The notes under the pieces were generated by a model. That model was not told where the DNA came from. It searched no databases and saw only the letters and a list, made by a program, of their open reading frames with translations. From Mesonia sp. K7 (GTDB lineage Bacteria > Bacteroidota > Bacteroidia > Flavobacteriales > Flavobacteriaceae): a stretch of DNA of 64,000 bases. The first letter of the stretch is position 1; each line of letters opens with the position of its first letter. Below are positions 1 through 10,441 of this stretch, one piece after another. The DNA lies in the NCBI RefSeq assembly GCF_003233725.1, contig NZ_QKQV01000008.1:1-64000 (forward strand). The letters run 5' to 3'. The position numbers were made by a program, and so were the translations under genes.

Positions 1-88
1 AATGTAAATTTACACCAACTCAACATCTAAATATTAAAATATAGCTATCAAAAAAGAGTCAACCTATATCAGTATAATACACTAACCA

Positions 89-595
89 ATGTCAGCAGAT
101 AAAACAAAGGACTTTTCCCATATTAAATTCGGATTTCGAGGAGAAGGAATTATATACAAACTGAATGGAAAAGAATATGAATTAAATTCTACGTGGATAA
201 ATGGAATTAGAATTCAGTTTGACGATTTGACAAATACGGACTTAAACGAAAAGCAGAAAACTAAAATGTTTGCGGAAATTATTCAGTTCGTTAACCAAAG
301 TGATAATGAAAAACCAATAATCTGTTATAATTCGGACTACAAAGACGCGGAATTGTGGAAAAGACTCTCGACTGAATTTAGCTCTGAAATTAAAAATGTA
401 GAGATAAGCGATGTTGAAAAAGACAATATTGCATTATATAAAACAATGTCCGAAGATTTAAAAACTGGAATGACAGAAATCAATATTAGAGGTCTGAAAT
501 TAAAAACAGTTAAGGACTTAGACAAACATTGGAACAAAACAAAGTTCACAAAAGATGGAGAATCTAACGAAAAAGTCATCTTTTGGGACAAATAA
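89..595 (+). CDS. hypothetical protein, 168 aa
   Basis: I do not recognise this protein. It is soluble, with no signal peptide or membrane segment, and rich in Lys, Asp and Glu. Its first half reads like a mixed alpha/beta domain; its last 40 residues are very basic/acidic and end in a Trp-Asp-Lys tail. It is followed 28 bases later by a tiny membrane protein on the same strand. It sits in the accessory left edge of the window, among orphan genes and cassette-like repeats, so it is probably a variable gene rather than core. The ATG is the first in frame. Real coding is supported by length and sensible composition only. Confidence 0.6.
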   Translation: MSADKTKDFSHIKFGFRGEGIIYKLNGKEYELNSTWINGIRIQFDDLTNTDLNEKQKTKMFAEIIQFVNQSDNEKPIICYNSDYKDAELWKRLSTEFSSEIKNVEISDVEKDNIALYKTMSEDLKTGMTEINIRGLKLKTVKDLDKHWNKTKFTKDGESNEKVIFWDK

Positions 596-623
596 AAAAC
601 ATTAACTTAAAACAACTGACTAA

Positions 624-800
624 ATGAAAAAAATTGGACTTATTAAACTTGCAGGAATTCTTCTTATGACATTTGGAATTACAGATTTGAATTTCGAAAA
701 CCTAAATATTGATGCTAATTATAAAGCATATGCTTCAATAATAAGTGGACTAATTATAGCTATAATATCATTTTTTATGCCTGAAAAGTTGAAAGATTAA
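624..800 (+). CDS. small two-helix membrane protein, 58 aa
   Basis: A short open frame beginning MKKIGLIKLAGILLM. It has two hydrophobic stretches (about residues 4-18 and 37-52) separated by a short polar loop with Asn/Asp/Glu, and ends MPEKLKD. This is the pattern of a two-TM inner-membrane miniprotein. The function is unknown. It lies 28 bases after the preceding hypothetical gene on the same strand and could share its transcript. The spacing, the hydrophobic pattern and the Lys-rich start make it a credible gene despite its size. Confidence 0.5.
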   Translation: MKKIGLIKLAGILLMTFGITDLNFENLNIDANYKAYASIISGLIIAIISFFMPEKLKD

Positions 801-807
801 TTTCTGA

Positions 808-990
808 AAGCTCATTTTTAGTTCATTTATTGAATTAGAAACTGAACTAAAAACCAAAAATGGAACTGTATGTGCAATTAAGGAAATTAAGGAAATGCTC
901 ATTCAATCAGAATTAAAAAAGCCTGAGAATAAAATGCTGATTGAGTTTACTCAAACTCTGAAAAAACAACGAAATAGCAACAATGTATAA
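808..990 (+). pseudogene. open frame without a start; likely gene relic
   Basis: A 60-codon open frame follows an in-frame TGA at 805-807 and has no start codon near its beginning; the only in-frame ATG is at 895. The translation is Lys/Glu-rich and helical (ELETELKTKNGTVCAIKEIK and onward). It stops at the TAA that lies inside the left arm of the repeat element at 977-1105. It looks like the 3' remains of a cassette-type gene. It could equally be a chance open frame. Confidence 0.3.
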
Positions 991-1105
991 CCGCAATTAC
1001 GGCGGAATTCCTTATCGGAATTCACACCTTTTTACTAACTTTAAACCGTCAGCGGAAAAATCACTGCTGATTTTCCCGTAACTGACGGTTATACCAGACC
1101 GTTGC
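977..1105. repeat. cassette-like palindromic element A
   Basis: The ends are inverted: GCAAC (977-981) then GTATAACCG (985-993) on the left, CGGTTATAC (1086-1094) then GTTGC (1101-1105) on the right, with unequal spacers of 3 and 6 bases. Inside there is a second inverted pair, ACCGTCAG (1045-1052) and CTGACGGT (1082-1089), with a further imperfect stem within it. The layout, two box pairs with unequal spacing and a folded middle, resembles an integron attC site. The boxes do not fit the attC consensus, and no integrase gene is in the window. Related pieces lie at 1755 and 58328. Confidence 0.55.
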
Positions 1106-1221
1106 CCACAATATGAAAAAAGAACTTTCCTGAAAATCCTCGCGGATTTTCTATTCGGTTTTTATTTGCTAAATTCCGTGCTTAAACACGCAACAAAATC
1201 TTACCGTTAGCTACAATATTT
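1106..1221. repeat. second, diverged cassette-like element B
   Basis: The boundary after element A (ACCGTTGCCCACAATATG, ending with an ATG that opens only a 6-codon frame) is repeated at 1203-1219 as ACCGTTAGCTACAATAT, three bases before the ATG of the next gene. Between them lies a small hairpin, AAAATCC-tcgc-GGATTTT near 1132-1149. This reads as a second copy of the same element family, so the lipoprotein gene at 1222 begins where a cassette gene would. Homology to element A is limited to the right end. Confidence 0.4.
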
Positions 1222-1734
1222 ATGAAGAAATATATATTAACTATTATTACATTCATTCTATTTATTTCTTGTTCTACAACTAAGAAAAACAACTTCAGAA
1301 AAATTGGTTTTACTGAATTAAATTCTTATAAATCCAGCAGCTATGCAACTCCAAAAAGTATTAAATTTATTCTCGTTGGCAAATCTCAATATGAAGAATA
1401 TTTCAATGATCTAAAAGAAAAAATTATTCAGACCTTTTCACATACCAACATAGAATTATCTTTTAAGAATTCGAAGTCAAGTATTGCGTATTATAGACAG
1501 CATCAGGAAAAAAATGAATATTTATTTTACATAGAAGTTTCTGGTATAAGAACTAAAAAAGTTGATGAGGATTCGAATGTTCGCCTGAGTTATTACTTAA
1601 AAGGTTACCTTCAAAAAGATGAAAAATCCGAATCAATCTTCTTTTTTAATGGTGAAGTATTTGCTATTAATGATGTAACTAGCCAAAACAATGAAGTCGT
1701 AAAATATCTATTCACAAAAATATTTTTAAACTAA
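1222..1734 (+). CDS. hypothetical lipoprotein, 170 aa
   Basis: The N-terminus MKKYILTIITFILFISCSTT is a lipoprotein signal peptide with the lipobox ISC (Cys17). The mature part has a KFILVGKSQYEEYFNDL segment and alternating beta-like stretches, but I recognise no domain. It is framed by cassette-like repeat elements (B upstream, C downstream), and its ATG is three bases past the conserved ACAATAT end of element B. It is probably exported and attached to a membrane by lipid. Its role is unknown. Accessory status is inferred from the context. Confidence 0.6.
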   Translation: MKKYILTIITFILFISCSTTKKNNFRKIGFTELNSYKSSSYATPKSIKFILVGKSQYEEYFNDLKEKIIQTFSHTNIELSFKNSKSSIAYYRQHQEKNEYLFYIEVSGIRTKKVDEDSNVRLSYYLKGYLQKDEKSESIFFFNGEVFAINDVTSQNNEVVKYLFTKIFLN

Positions 1735-1754
1735 CTATTCAACAAATACAGTAG

Positions 1755-1800
1755 CCAACAACGTATATCGCAAATTACTGTCTTCGATTTACGCTGGAGC
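1755..1800. repeat. partial cassette-like element C (left half)
   Basis: AACAACGTATATCGCAAATT begins 22 bases after the stop of the lipoprotein gene. The 25 bases at 1755-1779 match 58328-58352 at 23 positions, and also resemble the left arm of element A. No matching right end is seen before the converging gene that ends at 1866, so this copy seems truncated. Confidence 0.5.
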
Positions 1801-1865
1801 CCCAAAGTCAGGGCTCGTAATAAATTGCATTCCGAATACACATAAAGCTTACAATAGAACCCTTC

Positions 1866-3221
1866 TTAACGTTTTTGTACTTTTAGCGTCTGCTGAACCG
1901 TATTGCTAAAAAGTTTTATAAAATACAATCCAGCCTTTAAATGCGTAACATCAAGTGCTTGATTTGGTTGTAAATCTGTTTCTATCAAGAGTTTTGCTGA
2001 TATATCATAAACCTTAAGTCTAACATCATCTTCTAAATGACTAAAATACAAATGTTGCTCCATCGGATTAGGGTAAGTCTCTACCCTATTATTATCTTTT
2101 TGATCCATTTTTAGACTTGTGCTCTTTTGATAAGCAATGGTATTTGCTGGTGAACACCAAATAAATTCTTTATCTGACTGATTATCAATATCCGCGACAG
2201 CGACATTATCTACAAACAAACTAGAGTTGTTATCCAAAATTATTTCTTGGGAAAAGTCAGAATTATTTCCTTGTATAAAAACTCTCGGGTTACCAGAAAA
2301 AGCGGTATAAATATCTTTAAGTCCATCGTTGTTTACCTCTATTACAGCAAGTCTTTTTATACTGTTTGGTGTTGCGCTAAACAGATCACTGTGATGAGTA
2401 AAGGATGTTCCTGTATTGTTGTTGTTAAGGTAAAGGCTTGCATCACCGGTCGCACTTGTAAAAATAAGATCTAACAAATTATCACCATCAATTTCTTCGA
2501 GTGCAAGGCTGGTAATGGTAGTATGATTGGTTTGGGTAACAGTATGTGGTGTAAAGTTACCGTTTCCATTATTAAGATAAACCACCGCACCTATGGTTTC
2601 CCCAGTTACAATATCCATATTTCCATCTGCATTTACGTCTGCTTTGGTAATGGTCCAACACTCTAAAATATTAGGAGAACCACTCGTCGTTAGAATGGCA
2701 GTTTTAGAGAAAGTACCAGTACCATCATTTTCGTAATAATTAATAGCATGTTGCCAAATCGCAACTATATCCTGATCTCCATCATTATCAAAGTCATCAA
2801 TCACCAATCCTTTTCCAAAAGTACTTTCGGTATCAATAACTGTTCTTGTGACAAAACTTCCATTGTTATTCATTCGCAATATCAAATCGCCATTGCTTTG
2901 GGTCATAAGCAGTAAATCTTTAGCACCATCACCATTAATGTCTCGTGCGTCTACATAGATAGGGTCACTTTCTACGGCAATGATTTGTTGATCAAAGCTA
3001 CCATTACCTTCATTAAAATAAATGGTAATGTTATCTGCTGCATATGCTTTGCTCACTAAGACATCAAGAAGTGCGTCATTGTTGATATCTGCAGTAGTAA
3101 TGTAGGAAGTATCTCCTGAATCACTATCATTATCAATGTATTGAACAGGGCCAAACTGAGCATACATAAAGCTTTGGCAACACATGTAGATTAGAATTAG
3201 TATTTTTTTAATTTCCATCAA
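1866..3221 (-). CDS. FG-GAP/VCBS repeat protein with type IX sorting domain
   Basis: A 451-residue secreted protein. A signal peptide (about 1-21, ending MYAQ) is followed by six to seven FG-GAP/VCBS repeats, seen as Asp-rich calcium-loop motifs such as DINNDALLDVL, DINGDGAKDLL, DFDNDGDQDIV, DVNADGNMDIV and EVNNDGLKDIY. The last about 70 residues form a type IX secretion sorting domain starting at YPNP and ending in a basic KVQKR tail. It should cross the outer membrane through the type IX system and stay on the surface or be released. A beta-propeller binding role is inferred; no enzyme domain is seen. It stands alone on the minus strand. Confidence 0.85.
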   Translation of the reverse strand: MMEIKKILILIYMCCQSFMYAQFGPVQYIDNDSDSGDTSYITTADINNDALLDVLVSKAYAADNITIYFNEGNGSFDQQIIAVESDPIYVDARDINGDGAKDLLLMTQSNGDLILRMNNNGSFVTRTVIDTESTFGKGLVIDDFDNDGDQDIVAIWQHAINYYENDGTGTFSKTAILTTSGSPNILECWTITKADVNADGNMDIVTGETIGAVVYLNNGNGNFTPHTVTQTNHTTITSLALEEIDGDNLLDLIFTSATGDASLYLNNNNTGTSFTHHSDLFSATPNSIKRLAVIEVNNDGLKDIYTAFSGNPRVFIQGNNSDFSQEIILDNNSSLFVDNVAVADIDNQSDKEFIWCSPANTIAYQKSTSLKMDQKDNNRVETYPNPMEQHLYFSHLEDDVRLKVYDISAKLLIETDLQPNQALDVTHLKAGLYFIKLFSNTVQQTLKVQKR

Positions 3222-3378
3222 CTACTAGTTATATGATTTTTAATACTTTAAATTTATCATTTACACTGGAATACAAAAAACTTTTAGCAAAGCATCTTGT
3301 ATTCTTTTTAAAATTGAATTTTTTAAACCTTTAAAAATCCTTAAATTCGCAACTATTTTTAAATAAATCTAAATTTTA

Positions 3379-4083
3379 ATGAAAATCCAATTTCGCTTTT
3401 TACTCCTCTTAGCCCTATTTTGTTCAATTTCATTTCAAGCTAAAGCCCAAGTTGACGAAGACAAATTAGGAGCTTGGTATATGTATTTTTTTGATACCAC
3501 TTTTGGTGAAAGTAATTTTGGAGTTCAGGGTGATATTCAATACCGAAACTGGAATCTCATAGGCGATTTAGAACAACTTTTGCTTCGCGGTGGTTTTACT
3601 TACAAGCCTACAAATAGCAATATCAAATTTACATTGGGTTATGCTCATATCACCACAGGTGCTTTTGGTGAAGATAACTCAAACACTTCTAATGAAAGTA
3701 GAATTTACCAAGAGATACTTTTTCCTACTAAAGTTGGAAGTAGGTTTTATTTTAACCATCGTTTACGATACGAACAACGTTTTGTAGAAAACCAAGATTT
3801 CAGAACACGTTATCGCTATAATCTTTTTCTAAATATTCCGCTAAATAATAGCTCTTTATCTGCTAAAACTGTCTATTTGGCCTTATACGATGAGATTTTT
3901 ATCAACGGGCAACGCGAAATTGGCAATGGTGCTGAAGTAGAAATTTTCGATAGAAATCGTTTTTATGCAGCTTTTGGCTACCTTATCAAAGACGGCTTAA
4001 AAGTGCAATTGGGTGTGATGCGACAATCTACCGATAATTGGAGCAAAAATCAGTTACAATTGAGCTTACACCACTCTTTTTAA
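3379..4083 (+). CDS. DUF2490 family outer-membrane protein
   Basis: A 234-residue protein with a signal peptide (cleavage after FQAKAQ, about residue 24) and a mature part of alternating amphipathic strands ending HHSF, the aromatic C-terminus typical of outer-membrane barrels. The motifs LGAWYMYFF near the start and the RxRYRYNLF/EIFING strands fit the DUF2490 family of predicted beta-barrels. The function in the family is not established. Its stop overlaps that of the converging gene downstream by four bases. Confidence 0.75.
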   Translation: MKIQFRFLLLLALFCSISFQAKAQVDEDKLGAWYMYFFDTTFGESNFGVQGDIQYRNWNLIGDLEQLLLRGGFTYKPTNSNIKFTLGYAHITTGAFGEDNSNTSNESRIYQEILFPTKVGSRFYFNHRLRYEQRFVENQDFRTRYRYNLFLNIPLNNSSLSAKTVYLALYDEIFINGQREIGNGAEVEIFDRNRFYAAFGYLIKDGLKVQLGVMRQSTDNWSKNQLQLSLHHSF

Positions 4084-4652
4084 TTCTTTTGAAGTGTTGG
4101 ATTATATTTAAAGTCGTCCAATTCGGTTAGTTCCTGAGCAATTTTAGCTGACCACCTTTCTTGTATCTCAATTAAAATACCGTGTTTGGTTTCTCGATCG
4201 TAAAGATTTTGATAGATTCTACTTTCAGAAAATAGCTTTTTCATTTCCTTAATATATACAGATATTTTTGTCTCATTAGTTGCCCTTAATTCATCAAAAC
4301 GCTTTCTCATTTTTCGTGCAAAAAGTTCAGAAATATCAAAATGCAATTGCTCATGTGCTAAAAGTGATTCTGATTCAACACGGTTCCAAGATTCGAGTTT
4401 AGAAAAAATAGCGTAAGCTGTTAATCTTCCGTAATCTGTTGCATAAAAGTATTCCGGAAAAGTAAAAAACCGACTTGCCGTGATGGCTCCAGAACGTTTT
4501 CCTGCAGCTGGTTGGCCTTTAAAGTCATCCCATGATAGCTTTCTAGTTTCACTCCAAGTCAAAATACTATCATTATCGATGTAATCTAAATCAGCTTGAG
4601 AAAAACCAACCAAATAAAAACCGAAAATAATGAAGAAAAGAACTTTTTTCAT
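4080..4652 (-). CDS. DUF922-type putative zinc protease, exported
   Basis: I start the protein (190 aa) at MKKVLFFIIF, because this gives a clean signal peptide (ending VGFSQA); an upstream in-frame start at 4670 only adds six residues. The mature part has the DUF922 pattern: LTWSETRKLSWDDFKG near the N-terminus and the zinc-peptidase motif HEQLH in LLAHEQLHFDI, followed by a long charged helix. HExxH suggests metalloprotease activity in the periplasm; the substrate is unknown. It converges on the DUF2490 gene with a 4-base overlap. Confidence 0.75.
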   Translation of the reverse strand: MKKVLFFIIFGFYLVGFSQADLDYIDNDSILTWSETRKLSWDDFKGQPAAGKRSGAITASRFFTFPEYFYATDYGRLTAYAIFSKLESWNRVESESLLAHEQLHFDISELFARKMRKRFDELRATNETKISVYIKEMKKLFSESRIYQNLYDRETKHGILIEIQERWSAKIAQELTELDDFKYNPTLQKN

Positions 4653-4717
4653 GATAAACAATTGTAACAAATTTATAACATCAAAAACATAAATTTTATT
4701 ATACCTTTAAGCAAAAT

Positions 4718-6019
4718 ATGGCTCAACCTATACATTTATTTTGGTTTCGCAGAGATTTACGCCTCGAAGATAATCATGGTCTTTACCAAGCGCTTTCGAG
4801 CGAAAATAGGGTTTTTCCCATTTTTATTTTTGATGAAAATATTCTCGAAAGTTTACCCAAAAATGATGCCCGAATAACTTTTATCTATCTACAATTAGAA
4901 GAAATAAAAAAACAGCTTCAAAAATTAGGTTCTAGTCTTGCCGTTTATCACGGAAAACCAATGACAATTTTTAAAAGCTTAGTGAAAGAATACAATATTC
5001 AAAAAGTTTTTACCAACCACGATTATGAACCCTATGCTAAAGAACGTGACAAACAGATCGAAGAATTTTTAACATCAAAAGAAATAGAATTCTTCACTTT
5101 TAAAGACCAAGTCATTTTCGAAAAAAACGAAATTACCAAAAAAGACGGAGATCCATACGTGGTGTTCACGCCTTACGCTAAAGTTTGGATGGAGGAATAT
5201 GCTAATAGTAGGATAGAAAAATACGATTCCGCAGAATTACAGAAAAAATTTTTACAAGATAAAAAACTGCCTTTTTTAAGTCTTGAAGCTATTGGGTTTA
5301 AGAAATCGGACATCTTGATTGAAGCTTATGATTTAACTACAGACCTCATCAGCGATTATAAAAAAACTAGAGACTTTCCGGCTAAAAATGGCACCTCAAG
5401 ACTGAGTCCGCACTTACGTTTTGGTACCATTAGCATAAGAGAAGTTGTAAAAAAAGCTAACCAATTTAAAGATAAAACTTTCCTAAAAGAACTCATTTGG
5501 CGGGAGTTTTTTATGCAGATTTTATGGCATTTTCCGGAAACGGTTACCAAAAGTTTTAAACCAAAATATGATAATATTAAATGGCGAAACAATCCTAAAG
5601 AATTTGAATTATGGTGTGAAGGAAAAACAGGTTATCCGTTGGTGGATGCAGGAATGCGACAGCTAAATAAAACGGGCTTTATGCACAATCGCGTGAGAAT
5701 GTTAGTGGCCAGTTTTCTCTGTAAACACTTACTGGTAGATTGGCGATGGGGTGAAGCTTATTTCGCTGAAAAGCTTAACGATTACGAGATGTCTAGTAAT
5801 ATAGGAAACTGGCAATGGGCCGCAGGAAGTGGTGTTGATGCAGCTCCTTATTTTAGAATTTTTAATCCAACTACACAAATAGAGAAATTCGACAAAAATT
5901 ACACTTATATCAAAAAATGGGTTCTTGAGTTTGAAAGCGATAGTTATTCTGAAAAAATGGTTGACCACAAAGAAGCAAGAGAGCGTTGCTTAAAAGTTTA
6001 TAAAAAGGCTATTTCTTAA
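4718..6019 (+). CDS. phrB: deoxyribodipyrimidine photolyase
   Basis: The 433-residue protein has an N-terminal photolyase Rossmann domain (FWFRRDLRLEDNHGL at the start) and a C-terminal FAD-binding domain. The hallmark run DYEMSSNIGNWQWAAGSG followed by DAAPYFRIFNP lies at about residues 353-385, and WREFF and MHNRVRM are present. Full length for a class I enzyme, which uses light to split cyclobutane pyrimidine dimers. It is read away from the DUF922 gene, with a Crp-like regulator 34 bases downstream. A photolyase in the same window as a CarH-like light sensor is suggestive, but no operator was found here. Confidence 0.93.
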   Translation: MAQPIHLFWFRRDLRLEDNHGLYQALSSENRVFPIFIFDENILESLPKNDARITFIYLQLEEIKKQLQKLGSSLAVYHGKPMTIFKSLVKEYNIQKVFTNHDYEPYAKERDKQIEEFLTSKEIEFFTFKDQVIFEKNEITKKDGDPYVVFTPYAKVWMEEYANSRIEKYDSAELQKKFLQDKKLPFLSLEAIGFKKSDILIEAYDLTTDLISDYKKTRDFPAKNGTSRLSPHLRFGTISIREVVKKANQFKDKTFLKELIWREFFMQILWHFPETVTKSFKPKYDNIKWRNNPKEFELWCEGKTGYPLVDAGMRQLNKTGFMHNRVRMLVASFLCKHLLVDWRWGEAYFAEKLNDYEMSSNIGNWQWAAGSGVDAAPYFRIFNPTTQIEKFDKNYTYIKKWVLEFESDSYSEKMVDHKEARERCLKVYKKAIS

Positions 6020-6053
6020 AAAAGAGTATATTTAATACTTGTGAAATTTTCCT

Positions 6054-6644
6054 ATGAAAAATTTTAGACTGACTACTTTTCTCACTTCCAATGTTACTGG
6101 TATCGATAATGAGAGCCTAAACTTATTATTTGATAAATGCTCGCTAAAAAAATATAAAGGAGGAGAATATCTTATACAACCTGACGAGAATTGTCAACAT
6201 TCTTTCTTTGTAGAAAAAGGACTTCTAAGACAATATGCTATCGATAAAAAAGGTAAAGAGCACACCATACAATTTGCTCCCGAAGGTTGGTTGATGACCG
6301 ATAGGGAAAGTGTCTTTTTTAGTGAACCCTCAAAATATTACATTCAAGCTATTGAAGACAGTACTGTTTTGATGATAGAACCTAAAGTTTTTGAGGCTCT
6401 AGCAAAAGAAAATAAAAGTTTCCAGCGTTTTAACAACCGATTACTTCAAAACCACATCCGACAATTACAGTACCGCATCAATCTATTGTTGAGTGCTACA
6501 GCAGAAGAACGTTACTTAGATTTCATCAAAACCTATCCTGATATTTTACTACGTGTACCACAAACCATGGTGGCTACTTATTTGGGTATTGCTCCCGAAA
6601 GTTTAAGCCGTGTTCGTAAAAACTTAGCCAACAAAAGCAGCTAA
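6054..6644 (+). CDS. Crp/Fnr family transcriptional regulator
   Basis: A 196-residue protein with an N-terminal cyclic-nucleotide-type jelly roll (about 25-115: KKYKGGEYLIQPDENCQHSF, VEKGLLRQY) and a C-terminal winged helix (QTMVATYLGIAPESLSRVRK). There is no Fe-S cysteine cluster as in true Fnr and no clear cAMP-binding Arg/Ser pair, so the ligand is unknown. It follows the photolyase by 34 bases and precedes the pirin/katG block, so it may govern either; this is inference from position. Confidence 0.85.
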   Translation: MKNFRLTTFLTSNVTGIDNESLNLLFDKCSLKKYKGGEYLIQPDENCQHSFFVEKGLLRQYAIDKKGKEHTIQFAPEGWLMTDRESVFFSEPSKYYIQAIEDSTVLMIEPKVFEALAKENKSFQRFNNRLLQNHIRQLQYRINLLLSATAEERYLDFIKTYPDILLRVPQTMVATYLGIAPESLSRVRKNLANKSS

Positions 6645-6725
6645 TTTTTCTTTCTTAACATACATCAATGCGCAACAATTCTTGAACACCTAATTTTGGC
6701 ATGTAAAAAAGAAAGGAGTATAAAA

Positions 6726-7082
6726 ATGAGAAAGTTAAGCGCAATGCTCGTAAGCACAAAACCAGTTACAAAAACTGTACTCAATTGGCAAATCGAAACC
6801 GTTGAAAACACCGAAAAAGCCATCAAAAAAATTATCTGTAAACCTTATAAAGTATTAGCCATTTCTTCAGAAGTTCCTGAAAGTGATTTCGCGAAAGCTA
6901 AAAAAATGATTGCTGTGCTACAACCAGAAACTGTAGTGATTAGCATCGCAGGTCAAGAAGATTTAGGAACTCAACTTAATACCGCTTTTTTCCAAAATAA
7001 GTATAGAAATAAAGCGTATAAAGTTCTTGATAACTCATTTGAAATCGCTTTGTCGAATGCTTTAAAAAATAGTAATAATTAA
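6726..7082 (+). CDS. hypothetical protein, 118 aa
   Basis: An AAGGAG about seven bases upstream favours the ATG at 6726 (MRKLSAML...) over a longer frame from 6696; such a purine-rich site is unusual in this phylum. The protein is soluble, with an alternating beta/alpha pattern (YKVLAISSEVPESDFAKAKK, LQPETVVISIAG) like a small Rossmann-type domain. I cannot name a family. It sits 13 bases before the first pirin gene and is probably cotranscribed with it. The codons at 6887-6898 contain the recurring TTTCGCGAAAGC palindrome. Confidence 0.6.
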   Translation: MRKLSAMLVSTKPVTKTVLNWQIETVENTEKAIKKIICKPYKVLAISSEVPESDFAKAKKMIAVLQPETVVISIAGQEDLGTQLNTAFFQNKYRNKAYKVLDNSFEIALSNALKNSNN

Positions 7083-7095
7083 AAAATAAAATAAG

Positions 7096-7965
7096 ATGAA
7101 AACAAAACATATAGAGAAAATCGTACAACCGGGAATTCCTCATTTTGTAGGAGACGGTTTTAGAGTGCACAATTTTATACCTGGCACTTCGACCATGCAA
7201 CGTATGGATCCGTTTATCATGTTAGACTACAATTCGAAATATAATTTTCCGCCCAGTAAAATCCCAAAAGGGGTTGGCGTTCATCCGCACAAAGGTTTTG
7301 AGACAGTCACTATTGCCTACAAAGGTCGCGTAGAACATGCCGATAGTTCTGGCGGTGGTGGGATTATTGGAGAAGGCGATGTACAATGGATGACTGCTGC
7401 AAATGGAGTACTTCACAAAGAATTTCACGAAACCGAATGGAGTAAAAAAGGAGGTGAATTTCAGATGGTACAATTGTGGGTAAACTTGCCAGCAAAAGAC
7501 AAAGTGAGTCCGCCAAAATACCAAGCAATTGCTCATAAAGATATCACTAAAGTGGAATTAGAAAACAAGGTTGGAATTATTGAAGTAATTGCTGGAGAGT
7601 TTCAAGGTAATAAAGGTCCAGCCTCTACTTTTTCACCCATAAATATGTATAATGTTAAACTGAAAAGTAAAGGAAAAACCGAATTGAGTTTTCCTGAAAA
7701 TTATACCACAGCTTTAGTGGTGATCGAAGGAAGCGTGAAAGTGAATCAAGAAGAAATCTCACAAGATCACTTTGTGTTATTTAAAAATGAGGGTGAAAAC
7801 TTTTCCTTAGAAGCCAATGAAAACGCAATCGTTTTAGTGTTAAGTGGTGAACCAATCAAAGAACCAATCGCTGCACACGGACCTTTTGTAATGAATACCC
7901 AACAAGAACTGATTGAAGCTTTTCAGGATTTTAATGCAGGGAAGTTTGGATATTTAGAAGATTAA
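7096..7965 (+). CDS. pirin family protein (first copy)
   Basis: A 289-residue bicupin. The pirin metal site is intact: His63 and His65 (HPHKGFETV), His107 and Glu109 (LHKEFHE). The C-terminal cupin and the pirin C domain (LVLSGEPIKEPIAAHGPFVMNT) are complete. Pirins bind non-haem iron; some act as quercetin dioxygenases or redox-sensing regulators. Here the placement before katG suggests an oxidative stress role (inference). The second pirin at 10754 is a diverged paralogue, not a tandem repeat. Confidence 0.9.
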   Translation: MKTKHIEKIVQPGIPHFVGDGFRVHNFIPGTSTMQRMDPFIMLDYNSKYNFPPSKIPKGVGVHPHKGFETVTIAYKGRVEHADSSGGGGIIGEGDVQWMTAANGVLHKEFHETEWSKKGGEFQMVQLWVNLPAKDKVSPPKYQAIAHKDITKVELENKVGIIEVIAGEFQGNKGPASTFSPINMYNVKLKSKGKTELSFPENYTTALVVIEGSVKVNQEEISQDHFVLFKNEGENFSLEANENAIVLVLSGEPIKEPIAAHGPFVMNTQQELIEAFQDFNAGKFGYLED

Positions 7966-7984
7966 TTGTTTACCATTTACTATA

Positions 7985-8019
7985 TAAAAAAGACTATCTT
8001 AATAGGTGGTCTTTTTTTA
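7985..8019 (+). terminator. rho-independent terminator after first pirin
   Basis: The stem AGACTATC (7991-7998) pairs with GGTGGTCT (8004-8011) through two G-U pairs, with a run of seven T behind it and A residues before it. It lies 25 bases past the pirin stop. Confidence 0.75.
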
Positions 8020-8088
8020 TTACTAAAAATTATACAAATGGGTGTTTTCATAATTATTACCTATATCATAATTAAAAGTAATAATTAG

Positions 8089-10350
<2,262 letters not shown>

Positions 10351-10396
10351 TTTTAACGAGTTTAGTTCATAGTTTTTACTGAAAATGTTTAACTTT

Positions 10397-10430
10397 AAGG
10401 TTGTAGAGAATATTCTCCACAACCTTTTTA
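10397..10430 (+). terminator. rho-independent terminator after katG
   Basis: A near-perfect inverted repeat, GGTTGTaGAGAAT / ATTCTCcACAACC (10399-10424) with one mismatch, is followed by a T run. It ends katG and shows that an open frame starting at 10385 cannot be the true start of the next gene. Confidence 0.85.
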
Positions 10431-10441
10431 ATTTTTTTATT

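Noticed and set aside
977-1105. True integron attC site
   Set aside because: The outer boxes do not match the RYYYAAC/GTTRRRY consensus and no integrase gene is present; I keep it as a similar but separate element.
1866-3221. Integrin-like or adhesin enzyme role for the FG-GAP protein
   Set aside because: Only propeller repeats and the sorting domain are visible; no catalytic or ligand-binding domain could be named.
10385-10441. Upstream extension of the 102-residue gene
   Set aside because: It crosses the katG terminator hairpin; the protein-like sequence begins at 10442.
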